Shown here: one piece after another, positions 1-5,949 of the stretch
How the letters are laid out: each line of letters opens with the position of its first letter
How positions within the stretch are numbered: position 1 is the first letter of the stretch
Origin: JBFGFG01 sp041627475
Lineage (GTDB): Bacteria; Actinomycetota; Nitriliruptoria; Nitriliruptorales; Nitriliruptoraceae
NCBI GenBank assembly: GCA_041627475.1
Contig: JBFKQZ010000198.1
Location: 1-5,949 of the forward strand
Direction of reading: 5' to 3'
DNA length: 5,949 nucleotides
Made by a program: the position numbers and the translations under genes
The notes under the pieces: model-generated
The model's input: only the letters and a program-made list of their open reading frames with translations
What the model was told of the DNA's origin: nothing
Database searches by the model: none

Positions 1-504
1 ACACGGCTCGCCCACGAGGTGGTCGAGGCCCAGGGCGGCGCGGACGACCTCGTGCTGCTCGGCATCCAGACCCGCGGCGTCCCGCTGGCGCGGCGCCTGA
101 AGGGCATCATCGACCGCATCGAGGACGCCGACGTCCCGTGCGGCGCGCTCGACGTGACGCTGTTCCGGGACGACGTCCGCTCCGGCGCCCCGCGGCCACT
201 CGGGCAGACCGACGTCCCGGTCGACCTGACCGACCGCACCGTCGTCCTCGTGGACGACGTGCTGTTCACCGGTCGCACCATCCGGGCTGCGCTCGACGCC
301 TGCCTGGAGCTCGGTCGCCCGGCCGCCGTTCGTCTCGTCGTGCTGGTCGACCGCGGCCACCGCGAGCTGCCGATCCGCGCCGACCACGTCGGCAAGAACG
401 TCCCGACCGCGCTCGCCCAGCGCGTCAGCGTCCAGCTGGCGGAGGTCGACGGCGAGGACGCGGTCATCGTGGACGCCACCGACACCGACGGAGGTGCCGC
501 ATGA
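1..504 (+). CDS. pyrR: PyrR bifunctional pyr operon regulator / uracil phosphoribosyltransferase, 5'-truncated
   Basis: PyrR binds pyr leader mRNA in response to UMP/UTP and usually keeps some uracil phosphoribosyltransferase activity (uracil + PRPP to UMP); it is cytosolic. Reading frame 1 is open from the first base and gives 167 residues. It begins TRLAHEVVEAQGG, which matches the interior of PyrR, so the gene starts left of the window. The GTG at 19 is an internal Val, not a start. Family members are about 180 residues, so roughly 15-20 N-terminal residues are missing. Visible features, by visible-residue number, are GIQTRGVPLARRL (21-33), the DVTLFRDD segment (51-58), the PRPP-binding loop VVLVDDVLFTGRT (81-93) and VDRGHRELPIRADHVGKN (117-133). 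All are typical of PyrR rather than of a plain Upp enzyme. The stop codon overlaps the pyrB start (ATGA at 501-504). In mycobacteria PyrR is known to act on translation through the leader RNA; the target here would be upstream and cannot be seen. Confidence 0.96.
   Translation, partial: TRLAHEVVEAQGGADDLVLLGIQTRGVPLARRLKGIIDRIEDADVPCGALDVTLFRDDVRSGAPRPLGQTDVPVDLTDRTVVLVDDVLFTGRTIRAALDACLELGRPAAVRLVVLVDRGHRELPIRADHVGKNVPTALAQRVSVQLAEVDGEDAVIVDATDTDGGAA
490..496 (+). promoter_or_regulatory. Ribosome binding site of pyrB
   Basis: GGAGGTG lies inside the last codons of pyrR, four bases before the ATG at 501. It fixes the pyrB start and fits translational coupling with pyrR through the ATGA overlap. 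Confidence 0.8.
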
Positions 505-1478
505 CCCGGCTGCCCCGCAACCTCATCTCGATCGAGGACCTCGACCGCGAGCAGCTCACGCTCGTGCTCGACACGGCCGAGCAGATGGCCGAGATCGGCG
601 AGCGGCCGATCAAGAAGGTCCCGACCCTGCGCGGCCTGACCGTCTGCAACCTCTTCCTCGAGGACTCGACCCGCACGCGGATCAGCTTCGACATCGCCGC
701 CAAGCGGCTGTCCGCGGACGTGATCAACTTCTCGGCCAAGGGCTCCTCGGTCAGCAAGGGGGAGTCCTTCAAGGACACGGCGCTGACGCTCGACGCCCTC
801 GGCGTCGATGCCGTGGTGGTCCGCAGCTCGAGCTCGGGCGCGCCGCTCCAGCTGAGCCAGTACCTCGACGTGCCGATCCTCAACGCCGGTGACGGCTGGC
901 ACCAGCACCCCACGCAGGCACTGCTCGACGCGTTCACGATCCGGCGCCACTTCGGCCGGCTCGAGGGGCTGACCGTCACCATCTGCGGCGACATCCTGCA
1001 CAGCCGTGTCGCCCGCAGCGAGGTCCAGGCGCTCAAGCTCGCCGGCTGCACGGTCCGGGTGTGTGCCCCACCGACCCTGCTGCCGCCGCACATCGACGAG
1101 TGGGCCGGTGGGGTCGAGGTGGTCAACGACCTCGACGACGCGCTGCCCGACACCGACGTCCTCTACCTGCTGCGGGTCCAACGCGAGCGCATGCACCGCG
1201 CGTTCTTCCCGACGAGCGCCGAGTACGCGCGCTACTACGGGGTCGACGCGCCGCGCCTCGCCGCACTGCCGGAGCACGCCGTCGTGCTGCACCCGGGGCC
1301 GATGAACCGCGGCGTCGAGATCACGCCGGACGTGGCCGACTCGGACCGGGCGCTGATCACCGACCAGGTGACCAACGGCATCAGTGTCCGCATGGCCTGC
1401 CTCTACCTCCTGCTGACCGGCAGTGACGAGGCAGCGATCGACGAACAGGCACCCGTGGGTGTCGGGGGTGGCGCATGA
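501..1478 (+). CDS. pyrB: Aspartate carbamoyltransferase, catalytic chain
   Basis: PyrB catalyses carbamoyl phosphate + L-aspartate to N-carbamoyl-L-aspartate, the first committed step of UMP synthesis, as a cytosolic trimer. The product is 325 residues, slightly longer than the 300-310 of many family members. The N-terminal carbamoyl-phosphate domain shows the phosphate loop STRTR (56-60), the 80s-loop lysine in SVSKGES (Lys86), VVRSS (Arg108) and HPTQALLD (136-143). The aspartate domain shows HSRVARS (167-173), LLRVQRER (Arg225, Gln227) and HPGPMNRG (264-271). All key active-site residues are present. The frame is open further upstream, to about 138, but that part only shadows pyrR in another frame. 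The ATG at 501 is chosen for its ribosome binding site, its ATGA overlap with pyrR and the family-like start LPRNLISIEDL. No pyrI-type regulatory chain gene is present in the window. The last 15 or so residues, ending in VGVGGGA, look like an unconserved tail. The stop overlaps the pyrC start. Confidence 0.98.
   Translation: MTRLPRNLISIEDLDREQLTLVLDTAEQMAEIGERPIKKVPTLRGLTVCNLFLEDSTRTRISFDIAAKRLSADVINFSAKGSSVSKGESFKDTALTLDALGVDAVVVRSSSSGAPLQLSQYLDVPILNAGDGWHQHPTQALLDAFTIRRHFGRLEGLTVTICGDILHSRVARSEVQALKLAGCTVRVCAPPTLLPPHIDEWAGGVEVVNDLDDALPDTDVLYLLRVQRERMHRAFFPTSAEYARYYGVDAPRLAALPEHAVVLHPGPMNRGVEITPDVADSDRALITDQVTNGISVRMACLYLLLTGSDEAAIDEQAPVGVGGGA
1464..1470 (+). promoter_or_regulatory. Ribosome binding site of pyrC
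   Basis: GGGGGTG within the last codons of pyrB, four bases before the ATG at 1475. It is a weaker Shine-Dalgarno match than the one before pyrB, and the ATGA overlap suggests that ribosomes finishing pyrB re-initiate here. Confidence 0.6.
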
Positions 1479-2782
1479 CGACTCGCATCCTGCTCCGAGG
1501 CGGCCGCGTCGTGGACCCGGTCGCGGGGACCGACACGACCGCCGACGTCCTCGTCGACGGCGCCACCATCGCCGAGGTCGGCACCGACCTCGACGACACG
1601 GGCGCCGAGGTCGTCGACGTCGCCGGCCTGGTCGTCACGGCCGGCTTCGTGGACCTGCACACCCATCTCCGCGAGCCCGGCTTCGAGGACGCCGAGGACG
1701 TCGCGACGGGCTCTGCGGCGGGCGCGGCCGGTGGCTACACCGCGCTGTGCGCGATGGCCAACACCGACCCGGTGTGCGACTCCGCCGCGGTCGCCGAGAT
1801 GGTCTGGCGCCGTGGCCGCGAGGTCGGCCTCGTGGACGTGTTCCCCGTCGGGGCGATCACCAAGGGGCTCGGCGGCAAGGAGCTGGCCGAGCTCGGCGAG
1901 CTGCACGGCTCGAAGGCCCGCGTCGACTGCTTCTCCGACGACGGCAAGCCGGTCGCGGACACGCTGATCATGCGCCGGGCGCTGCAGTACGCCACCCGCT
2001 TCGACGCCGTCATCATGAACCACAGCGAGGACCCCGACCTCACCGCCGACGCCCAGATGAACGAGGGGCGGATGTCGTCGCTGCTCGGGCTGTCGGGCTG
2101 GCCGCACGAGGCGGAGGAGGTCATGATCGCCCGTGACCTGATCCTCGCCGAGGGTGTGGGGGCCCGCCTCCACGTGCCGCACGTCACGACCGCTCGTGCC
2201 GCGGACCTCATCCGTGAGGCCAAGGCCCGCGGCGTGCGCGTCACCGCCGAGGTCACGCCACACCACCTCAGCCTCGACGACAGCGTCGTCGCGACCTACG
2301 ACAGCCGTTACAAGGTCAACCCGCCGGTCCGCACGACCGCCGACGTCGAGGCGCTGCGCACCGCGCTGGCCGACGGGACCATCGACGCCGTCGCCACCGA
2401 CCACGCGCCGCACGCGCCGGAGACCAAGGACGTCGAGTGGGACGTCGCCCCCTGCGGGATGCTCGGACTGGAGACGGCCTTCGCCGTCGTCCACACCGAC
2501 CTCGTGGCGGACGGCAAGCTCGATCTCGTCACGGCGATCCAGCGGTTCACGACCGGCCCTGCCGGGGTCCGCGACGTCGGCGGGCACGGCGGCGCCGTCG
2601 CCGTCGGCGCACCCGCGAACCTGACCGTCCTCGACCTCGAGACGAGGTGGACGGTGGCTGGTTCCGCACTACGGTCCAGAGCACGCAACACCCCGTTCGA
2701 GGGACGTGAGCTGGTCGGGCGACCGGTCCACACGCTGCTCGGTGGACGGTTCACACTCCGCGACCTGGAGGTCCAGCTTTGA
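1475..2782 (+). CDS. pyrC: Dihydroorotase, type I (long form)
   Basis: PyrC catalyses reversible ring closure of N-carbamoyl-L-aspartate to dihydroorotate; it is a cytosolic zinc amidohydrolase. The 435-residue length is normal for type I enzymes and longer than the roughly 350-residue E. coli type II form. A small N-terminal beta domain (1-55) leads into the TIM barrel. Metal and substrate residues are visible: HTHLREPG (His62, His64, Arg66), ANTDP (Asn96), FSDDG (Asp155/Asp156), NHSED (His183), HVPHVTT (His236) and ATDHAPH (catalytic Asp309). GMLGLETA (328-335) and the closing SRARNTPFEG segment (401-410) are also typical. No conserved metal ligand is missing, so I expect an active enzyme rather than the inactive dihydroorotase-like partner found in some bacteria. 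Two motif positions differ from the form I would expect: HSED for HAED, and VPHVTT for VCHVST. The gene overlaps pyrB by ATGA and carA by TTGA. Hydantoinase is the closest alternative, but HLREPG and the operon context argue against it. Confidence 0.97.
   Translation: MTTRILLRGGRVVDPVAGTDTTADVLVDGATIAEVGTDLDDTGAEVVDVAGLVVTAGFVDLHTHLREPGFEDAEDVATGSAAGAAGGYTALCAMANTDPVCDSAAVAEMVWRRGREVGLVDVFPVGAITKGLGGKELAELGELHGSKARVDCFSDDGKPVADTLIMRRALQYATRFDAVIMNHSEDPDLTADAQMNEGRMSSLLGLSGWPHEAEEVMIARDLILAEGVGARLHVPHVTTARAADLIREAKARGVRVTAEVTPHHLSLDDSVVATYDSRYKVNPPVRTTADVEALRTALADGTIDAVATDHAPHAPETKDVEWDVAPCGMLGLETAFAVVHTDLVADGKLDLVTAIQRFTTGPAGVRDVGGHGGAVAVGAPANLTVLDLETRWTVAGSALRSRARNTPFEGRELVGRPVHTLLGGRFTLRDLEVQL
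2767..2772 (+). promoter_or_regulatory. Ribosome binding site of carA
   Basis: GGAGGT at the end of pyrC, six bases before a TTG codon at 2779. This strong, well-spaced site decides the start of carA in favour of TTG, since no in-frame ATG or GTG lies close to it. Confidence 0.8.
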
Positions 2783-3912
2783 CACCCGGCACGGACGCAC
2801 TTCTCGTCCTCGAGGACGGCTTCCACCTCCGCGGCACCGGGTTCGGTGCCACGGGCACGGCCTTCGGTGAGGCGGTGTTCAACACCGGCATGACGGGGTA
2901 CCAGGAGGTCCTCACGGACCCCTCGTACTGCCGCCAGCTGGTCACGATGACGTCCACGCACGTGGGCAACTACGGCATGAACGCCGCGGACGCCGAGTCG
3001 GACCGCATCCAGGTCGCCGGCTTCATCGTCCGTGAGGCGGCCCGTCGCCCGAGCAGCTGGCGGGCCGAGCAGGGCCTGCGCGAGGCGCTTGCCGACGCCG
3101 ACGTGGTCGGGATGGAGGGCGTGGACACCCGCGCGATCACCCGGCATGTCCGCGAGCAGGGGGCGATGCGCGCGGCCCTGTCCACCGAGGTCCTCGACGT
3201 CGACGAGCTGCTCCAGCAGGTGCAGGACTCGCCGGGGATGGTCGGTGCCGACCTCGCGAGCGTCGTGACCACCAGCGAGCCCTACGACGCGAGCGCCGAC
3301 GGCGACGCGCGCTTCCGTGTCGTGGCCGTCGACTTCGGCATCAAGCGCAACATCCTGCGGATGCTGACGGACCGCGGTTGCGACGTCCGGGTCCTGCCGG
3401 CCAGCGCGACGCCCGAGGACGTGCTCGAGCACGATCCCGACGGGATCTTCCTGTCGCCGGGCCCGGGTGACCCCGCCGCGGTCACCCAGGGGATCGCCAC
3501 GACGGCCGCCGTGCTGGGGGAGAAGCCGGTCTTCGGCATCTGCCTCGGTTCGCAGCTGCTCGGCCGCGCCCTCGGCGCGGACACCACCAAGCTCCGGTTC
3601 GGTCACCGCGGCGTGAACCAGCCGGTCCTGCGCCGTGAGGACGGCGCGGTCGAGATCACCAGCCACAACCACGGCTTCGCGGTCAGGGCCGAGTCCCTGG
3701 GCCGCGAGGTCGGCGAGCTCACCTTCGAGACCGACGACCACGGGGTGGTCGAGGTCAGCCACTACAACCTCAACGACGACGTGGTCGAGGGGCTGAACTG
3801 CCGGGACATCCCGGCGTTCACGGTCCAGTACCACCCCGAGGCTGCGCCGGGTCCGCACGACGCCGCCTACCTGTTCGACCGCTTCACCGACCTGATGGCC
3901 TCGACGAGCTAG
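2779..3912 (+). CDS. carA: Carbamoyl-phosphate synthase small (glutaminase) subunit
   Basis: CarA hydrolyses glutamine and channels the ammonia to CarB for carbamoyl phosphate synthesis, feeding both pyrimidine and arginine pathways. The product is 377 residues, normal for the family. The N-terminal CarA domain has FNTGMTGYQE (34-43), GNYG (63-66) and GVDTRAITRHVR (114-125). After a linker, the class I glutamine amidotransferase domain starts near 180 with VVAVDFGIKRNILR. It carries LSPGPGDP (225-232), the nucleophile Cys255 in GICLGSQ, HNHGF (296-300) and the catalytic pair His352/Glu354 in YHPEA. Ser258 occupies the place of the His in the E. coli GICLGHQ motif, a position that varies in the phylum. 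The region between HNHGF and the catalytic His is longer than in E. coli CarA and resembles actinobacterial CarA. Translation starts at TTG, overlapping the pyrC stop as TTGA. The TAG stop is embedded in the ribosome binding site of the next gene. Confidence 0.97.
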   Translation: MTPGTDALLVLEDGFHLRGTGFGATGTAFGEAVFNTGMTGYQEVLTDPSYCRQLVTMTSTHVGNYGMNAADAESDRIQVAGFIVREAARRPSSWRAEQGLREALADADVVGMEGVDTRAITRHVREQGAMRAALSTEVLDVDELLQQVQDSPGMVGADLASVVTTSEPYDASADGDARFRVVAVDFGIKRNILRMLTDRGCDVRVLPASATPEDVLEHDPDGIFLSPGPGDPAAVTQGIATTAAVLGEKPVFGICLGSQLLGRALGADTTKLRFGHRGVNQPVLRREDGAVEITSHNHGFAVRAESLGREVGELTFETDDHGVVEVSHYNLNDDVVEGLNCRDIPAFTVQYHPEAAPGPHDAAYLFDRFTDLMASTS

Positions 3913-3915
3913 GAG
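3911..3915 (+). promoter_or_regulatory. Ribosome binding site of the small gene after carA
   Basis: AGGAG shares its first two bases with the carA TAG stop codon (3910-3912) and lies seven bases before the ATG at 3923. This supports the small gene as real and suggests its translation is tied to ribosomes finishing carA. Confidence 0.8.
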
Positions 3916-3922
3916 CCGCTCC

Positions 3923-4249
3923 ATGGCTGACAACAAGATCCCCACGCACCCGCAGCGCATCCGCGTCTTCCTCAAGGGCGGCATCCTCGCCGAGGGCGAC
4001 GCCCACGTGAAGGCGGGTGCCTACCGCCAGCGGGTCTCGGACCTGCTCAACCTGCAGTCAGCACCGTTCCTGGCCCTGACGAACGTGAACTACCAGGCCC
4101 CGGGCAGCTCGCCGATGCACACCGACGCGTTCCTCGTGCGCATCCCCGAGATCGTGGCCGTCGACCTGTTCGGCACCTCCGACGACGGCACTGCCGTCGC
4201 CGAGGACGAGCGCATGGGCGGCGAACCCAGCGAGTACCACGCCAACTGA
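3923..4249 (+). CDS. Small conserved-looking protein of unknown function between carA and carB
   Basis: I cannot assign a function. The 108-residue product has no signal peptide, no membrane segment and no cysteine. Residues 11-83 look like a small beta-rich domain: a first strand pair RIRVFLKGGILAEGDAHV (12-29), the segment YRQRVSDLLNLQ (34-45), a strand PFLALTNVNYQA (48-59), then DAFLVRIPEIVAVDLF (68-83). The pattern 'EGxxHV ... R.SDLLN ... PFLALTNV ... I..I/V.L' resembles small prokaryotic domains of unknown function of the DUF6812 kind; this is recalled, not searched. The last 25 residues are acidic and polar (SDDG, AEDER, EPSEYHAN) and are probably disordered. The ATG is supported by AGGAG overlapping the carA stop, and codon use (G/C third positions) matches the neighbours, so it is very likely a native operon member. 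Its place between the two synthetase subunits suggests, but does not show, a role linked to carbamoyl phosphate synthetase or pyrimidine control. It is not the membrane protein often found before carA in streptomycetes. Confidence 0.9.
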   Translation: MADNKIPTHPQRIRVFLKGGILAEGDAHVKAGAYRQRVSDLLNLQSAPFLALTNVNYQAPGSSPMHTDAFLVRIPEIVAVDLFGTSDDGTAVAEDERMGGEPSEYHAN

Positions 4250-4294
4250 CCGGCGCTCCTCCCGTCCCCAGACCTCCCAGCCGCAAGGAACCTC
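4250..4294 (+). other. Intergenic spacer before carB
   Basis: This 45-base gap is the only real spacer in the window. It is rich in C and T, with CTCCTCCC at 4256-4263 and ACCTCCC at 4272-4278. I see no convincing inverted repeat, T-run or -35/-10 pair, so neither a terminator nor a promoter can be claimed. Confidence 0.6.
4285..4289 (+). promoter_or_regulatory. Ribosome binding site of carB
   Basis: AAGGA lies five bases before the GTG at 4295. Together with the family-like N-terminus MPRRDDLHSILVLGSGP it fixes the carB start at GTG. Confidence 0.75.
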
Positions 4295-5949
4295 GTGCCA
4301 CGTCGTGACGACCTGCACTCGATCCTCGTCCTCGGCAGCGGCCCGATCGTCATCGGGCAGGCCTGCGAGTTCGACTACTCGGGCACCCAGGCCTGCCGGG
4401 TGCTCCGCGAGGAGGGCTATCGCGTCATCCTCGTGAACTCGAACCCGGCGACGATCATGACCGACCCGGCCATGGCCGACGCCACGTACGTCGAGCCGCT
4501 GACGGTCGACGCGGTCACCGCCGTGATCGAGAAGGAACGTCCCGACGCCCTGCTCGCCACGCTCGGCGGGCAGACGGCGCTGAACCTGTCGGTCGAGCTG
4601 TACGAGTCGGGTGTCCTCGACGAGTACGAGGTCGAGGTGCTGGGCGCCGACCTGATGGCGATCCAGACCGCGGAGGACCGGCAGGACTTCAAGGACGCGA
4701 TGGACGAGATCGGGCTCGAGTCGCCGCGCTCGACCTACTGCCGCACCGTCGAGGAGGGCATGGAGGCCGTCGAGGAGTACGGCTACCCCGTCATCCTGCG
4801 GCCCAGCTTCACGCTGGGCGGCAAGGGCGGCGGCATCGCCTACGACGCCGACCAGCTGCGCGCCAAGCTCAAGCAGGGCCTCCACGACTCACCCACCCAC
4901 ACCGTCCTCGTCGAGGAGTCGGTGCTCGGGTGGAAGGAGTACGAGATGGAGGTGATGCGTGACAACGCGGACAACTGCGTCATCATCTGCTCCATCGAGA
5001 ACGTCGACCCGATGGGCGTCCACACGGGCGACTCGATGACGGTCGCGCCCGCGATGACGCTGTCCGACCCCGAGTACCAGAAGATGCGTGACGCGTCGTT
5101 CGCCGTCCTGCGTCGGATCGGCGTGGAGACCGGCGGTTCCAACGTCCAGTTCGCGATCAACCCCGAGGACGGCCGCATGGTCGTCATCGAGATGAACCCG
5201 CGCGTGTCCCGGTCGTCCGCGCTCGCGTCGAAGGCCACCGGCTTCCCGATCGCCAAGATCGCCGCCCGCCTGGCCGTCGGCTACACGCTCGACGAGATCC
5301 CCAACGACATCACCCGCGAGACGATGGCAGCCTTCGAGCCCACCATCGACTACACGGTCGTGAAGGTCCCACGGTTCGCGTTCGAGAAGTTCCGTGGCAC
5401 CGACGACACGCTGTCGACGACGATGAAGTCGGTCGGTGAGGTGATGGCGATCGGGCGCACCTTCAAGGAGGCGGCCAACAAGGCGCTGCGCAGCCTCGAG
5501 GACGGCCAGGTCGGCTTCGGTGCCGCCGCGCCGCTGGAGATCACCGACGAGGAGCTCGAGGCCAGGCTTCGGCGGCCGACGTCCGACCGCCTGCGGGCCG
5601 TCGACGAGGCCCTCACCCGCGGTTGGGGCGTCGACCGGGTCGCCGAGCTGACGATGTACGACCCGTGGTTCGTCGACCAGTTCCTCCAGCTCGTCGAGCG
5701 CCGGCGGCAGATCCGCGGCCACGAGCACCTGCACGCGCTGCCCGACGACCTGCTGCTCGCGGCCAAGCGCGATGGCTTCTCCGACGCCCAGATCGCGGGG
5801 ATCCTCCAGACCGACGAGGCCCTGGTGCGCGAACGGCGCCACGAGGCCGGGATCCGGCCGGTCTACAAGACGGTCGACACCTGTGCCGCCGAGTTCGAGG
5901 CGTTCACGCCGTACCACTACTCGACCTACGAGACGGAGGACGAGCAGCT
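4295..5949 (+). CDS. carB: Carbamoyl-phosphate synthase large subunit, 3'-truncated
   Basis: CarB makes carbamoyl phosphate from bicarbonate, CarA-derived ammonia and two ATP. Translation from GTG stays open for 551 complete codons and leaves the window, so about half of a usual protein of roughly 1,070-1,100 residues is present. The visible part is the carboxyphosphate synthetase domain (about 1-400) and most of the oligomerisation domain (about 401-551). The second, carbamoyl phosphate synthetase half and the allosteric domain lie outside. The start MPRRDDLHSILVLGSGPIVIGQ is typical. Conserved residues fall at E. coli-like numbers: Arg129, Arg169, Glu215, His243 in GVHTGDS, and Glu299, Asn301 and Arg303 in VIEMNPR. 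The glycine-rich ATP loop reads LGGKGGG (174-180), with Lys177 where E. coli has Ser and Bacillus-type enzymes Thr. EFDYSGTQACRVLREEGY and NSNPATIMTDP are unchanged family signatures. No frameshift or internal stop was found on translating the whole stretch. The start lies 382 bases after the carA stop because of the intervening small gene. Confidence 0.97.
   Translation, partial: MPRRDDLHSILVLGSGPIVIGQACEFDYSGTQACRVLREEGYRVILVNSNPATIMTDPAMADATYVEPLTVDAVTAVIEKERPDALLATLGGQTALNLSVELYESGVLDEYEVEVLGADLMAIQTAEDRQDFKDAMDEIGLESPRSTYCRTVEEGMEAVEEYGYPVILRPSFTLGGKGGGIAYDADQLRAKLKQGLHDSPTHTVLVEESVLGWKEYEMEVMRDNADNCVIICSIENVDPMGVHTGDSMTVAPAMTLSDPEYQKMRDASFAVLRRIGVETGGSNVQFAINPEDGRMVVIEMNPRVSRSSALASKATGFPIAKIAARLAVGYTLDEIPNDITRETMAAFEPTIDYTVVKVPRFAFEKFRGTDDTLSTTMKSVGEVMAIGRTFKEAANKALRSLEDGQVGFGAAAPLEITDEELEARLRRPTSDRLRAVDEALTRGWGVDRVAELTMYDPWFVDQFLQLVERRRQIRGHEHLHALPDDLLLAAKRDGFSDAQIAGILQTDEALVRERRHEAGIRPVYKTVDTCAAEFEAFTPYHYSTYETEDEQ

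Noticed and set aside
19..21. GTG as the pyrR start codon
   Set aside because: The frame is open to the window edge and the preceding residues TRLAHE belong to the conserved PyrR N-terminal region, so the gene is truncated by the window.
138..500. Upstream extension of the pyrB frame adding 121 residues
   Set aside because: The extension is Arg/Pro-rich out-of-frame pyrR sequence. The ATG at 501 has the ribosome binding site and the family N-terminus.
1403..2587. Antisense open frame (394 codons) over pyrC
   Set aside because: Same codon-bias shadow; low-complexity composition with no family resemblance, opposite a fully conserved dihydroorotase.
2308..3984. Long antisense open frame (558 codons) across pyrC, carA and the start of the small gene
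   Set aside because: Mirror frame produced by strong G/C third-position bias on the + strand. It is Arg/Val/Asp/Gly-rich with no recognisable domain and no gene-like boundaries, and it lies over three well-supported genes.
4256..4278. Two CCTCCC-type runs before carB as a possible anti-Shine-Dalgarno switch
   Set aside because: They could pair with GGAGG-like runs, but the carB site is AAGGA and no complementary partner forms a convincing local hairpin. C-rich runs are expected at this GC content.
4250..4294. Possible terminator or internal promoter ahead of carB
   Set aside because: No inverted repeat with a U-tract and no recognisable -35/-10 pair could be found by eye.
4889..5917. Antisense open frame (342 codons) over carB
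   Set aside because: Shadow of carB; no motif recognised and the + strand reading is a continuous, conserved CarB.

Overview
The window is a single stretch of the de novo pyrimidine (UMP) biosynthesis operon from a high-GC bacterium, with every gene on the + strand. The order is pyrR (5' end missing), pyrB, pyrC, carA, a small uncharacterised gene, and carB (3' end missing). The G/C-rich third codon positions and the pyrR-pyrB-pyrC-carA-carB order point to the Actinomycetota. So does the actinobacterial-looking C-terminal part of CarA (GHRGVNQPV, the EVSHYNLNDDVVEGL stretch and the YHPEAAPGPHDAAYLFDRF end). A deep-branching, non-Streptomyces member of the phylum is plausible, but I cannot name a genus from this sequence alone.

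Layout. Positions 1-504 hold the PyrR uracil-sensing regulator, which runs in from beyond the left edge. Positions 501-1478 hold the aspartate carbamoyltransferase catalytic chain and 1475-2782 a type I dihydroorotase. Positions 2779-3912 hold the glutaminase subunit of carbamoyl-phosphate synthetase. Positions 3923-4249 hold a 108-residue protein of unknown function. The large synthetase subunit starts at 4295 and runs off the right edge after 551 codons. The first three junctions are 4-base stop/start overlaps (ATGA, ATGA, TTGA). At the fourth, the ribosome binding site overlaps the carA stop codon. Only the gap before carB (45 bases) is a true spacer. There is no stretch of 300 bases without a gene, and I see no promoter, terminator, RNA gene, mobile element or repeat array.

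How the genes work together. CarA releases ammonia from glutamine and passes it to CarB, which makes carbamoyl phosphate from ammonia, bicarbonate and two ATP. PyrB joins carbamoyl phosphate to aspartate, and PyrC closes the ring to give dihydroorotate. PyrR is expected to repress the operon when uridine nucleotides are plentiful, through a leader RNA that would lie upstream of this window. Five of the six genes are ordinary, well-conserved housekeeping genes. The one real unknown is the small gene between the two synthetase subunits, which is the best candidate for something undescribed here.
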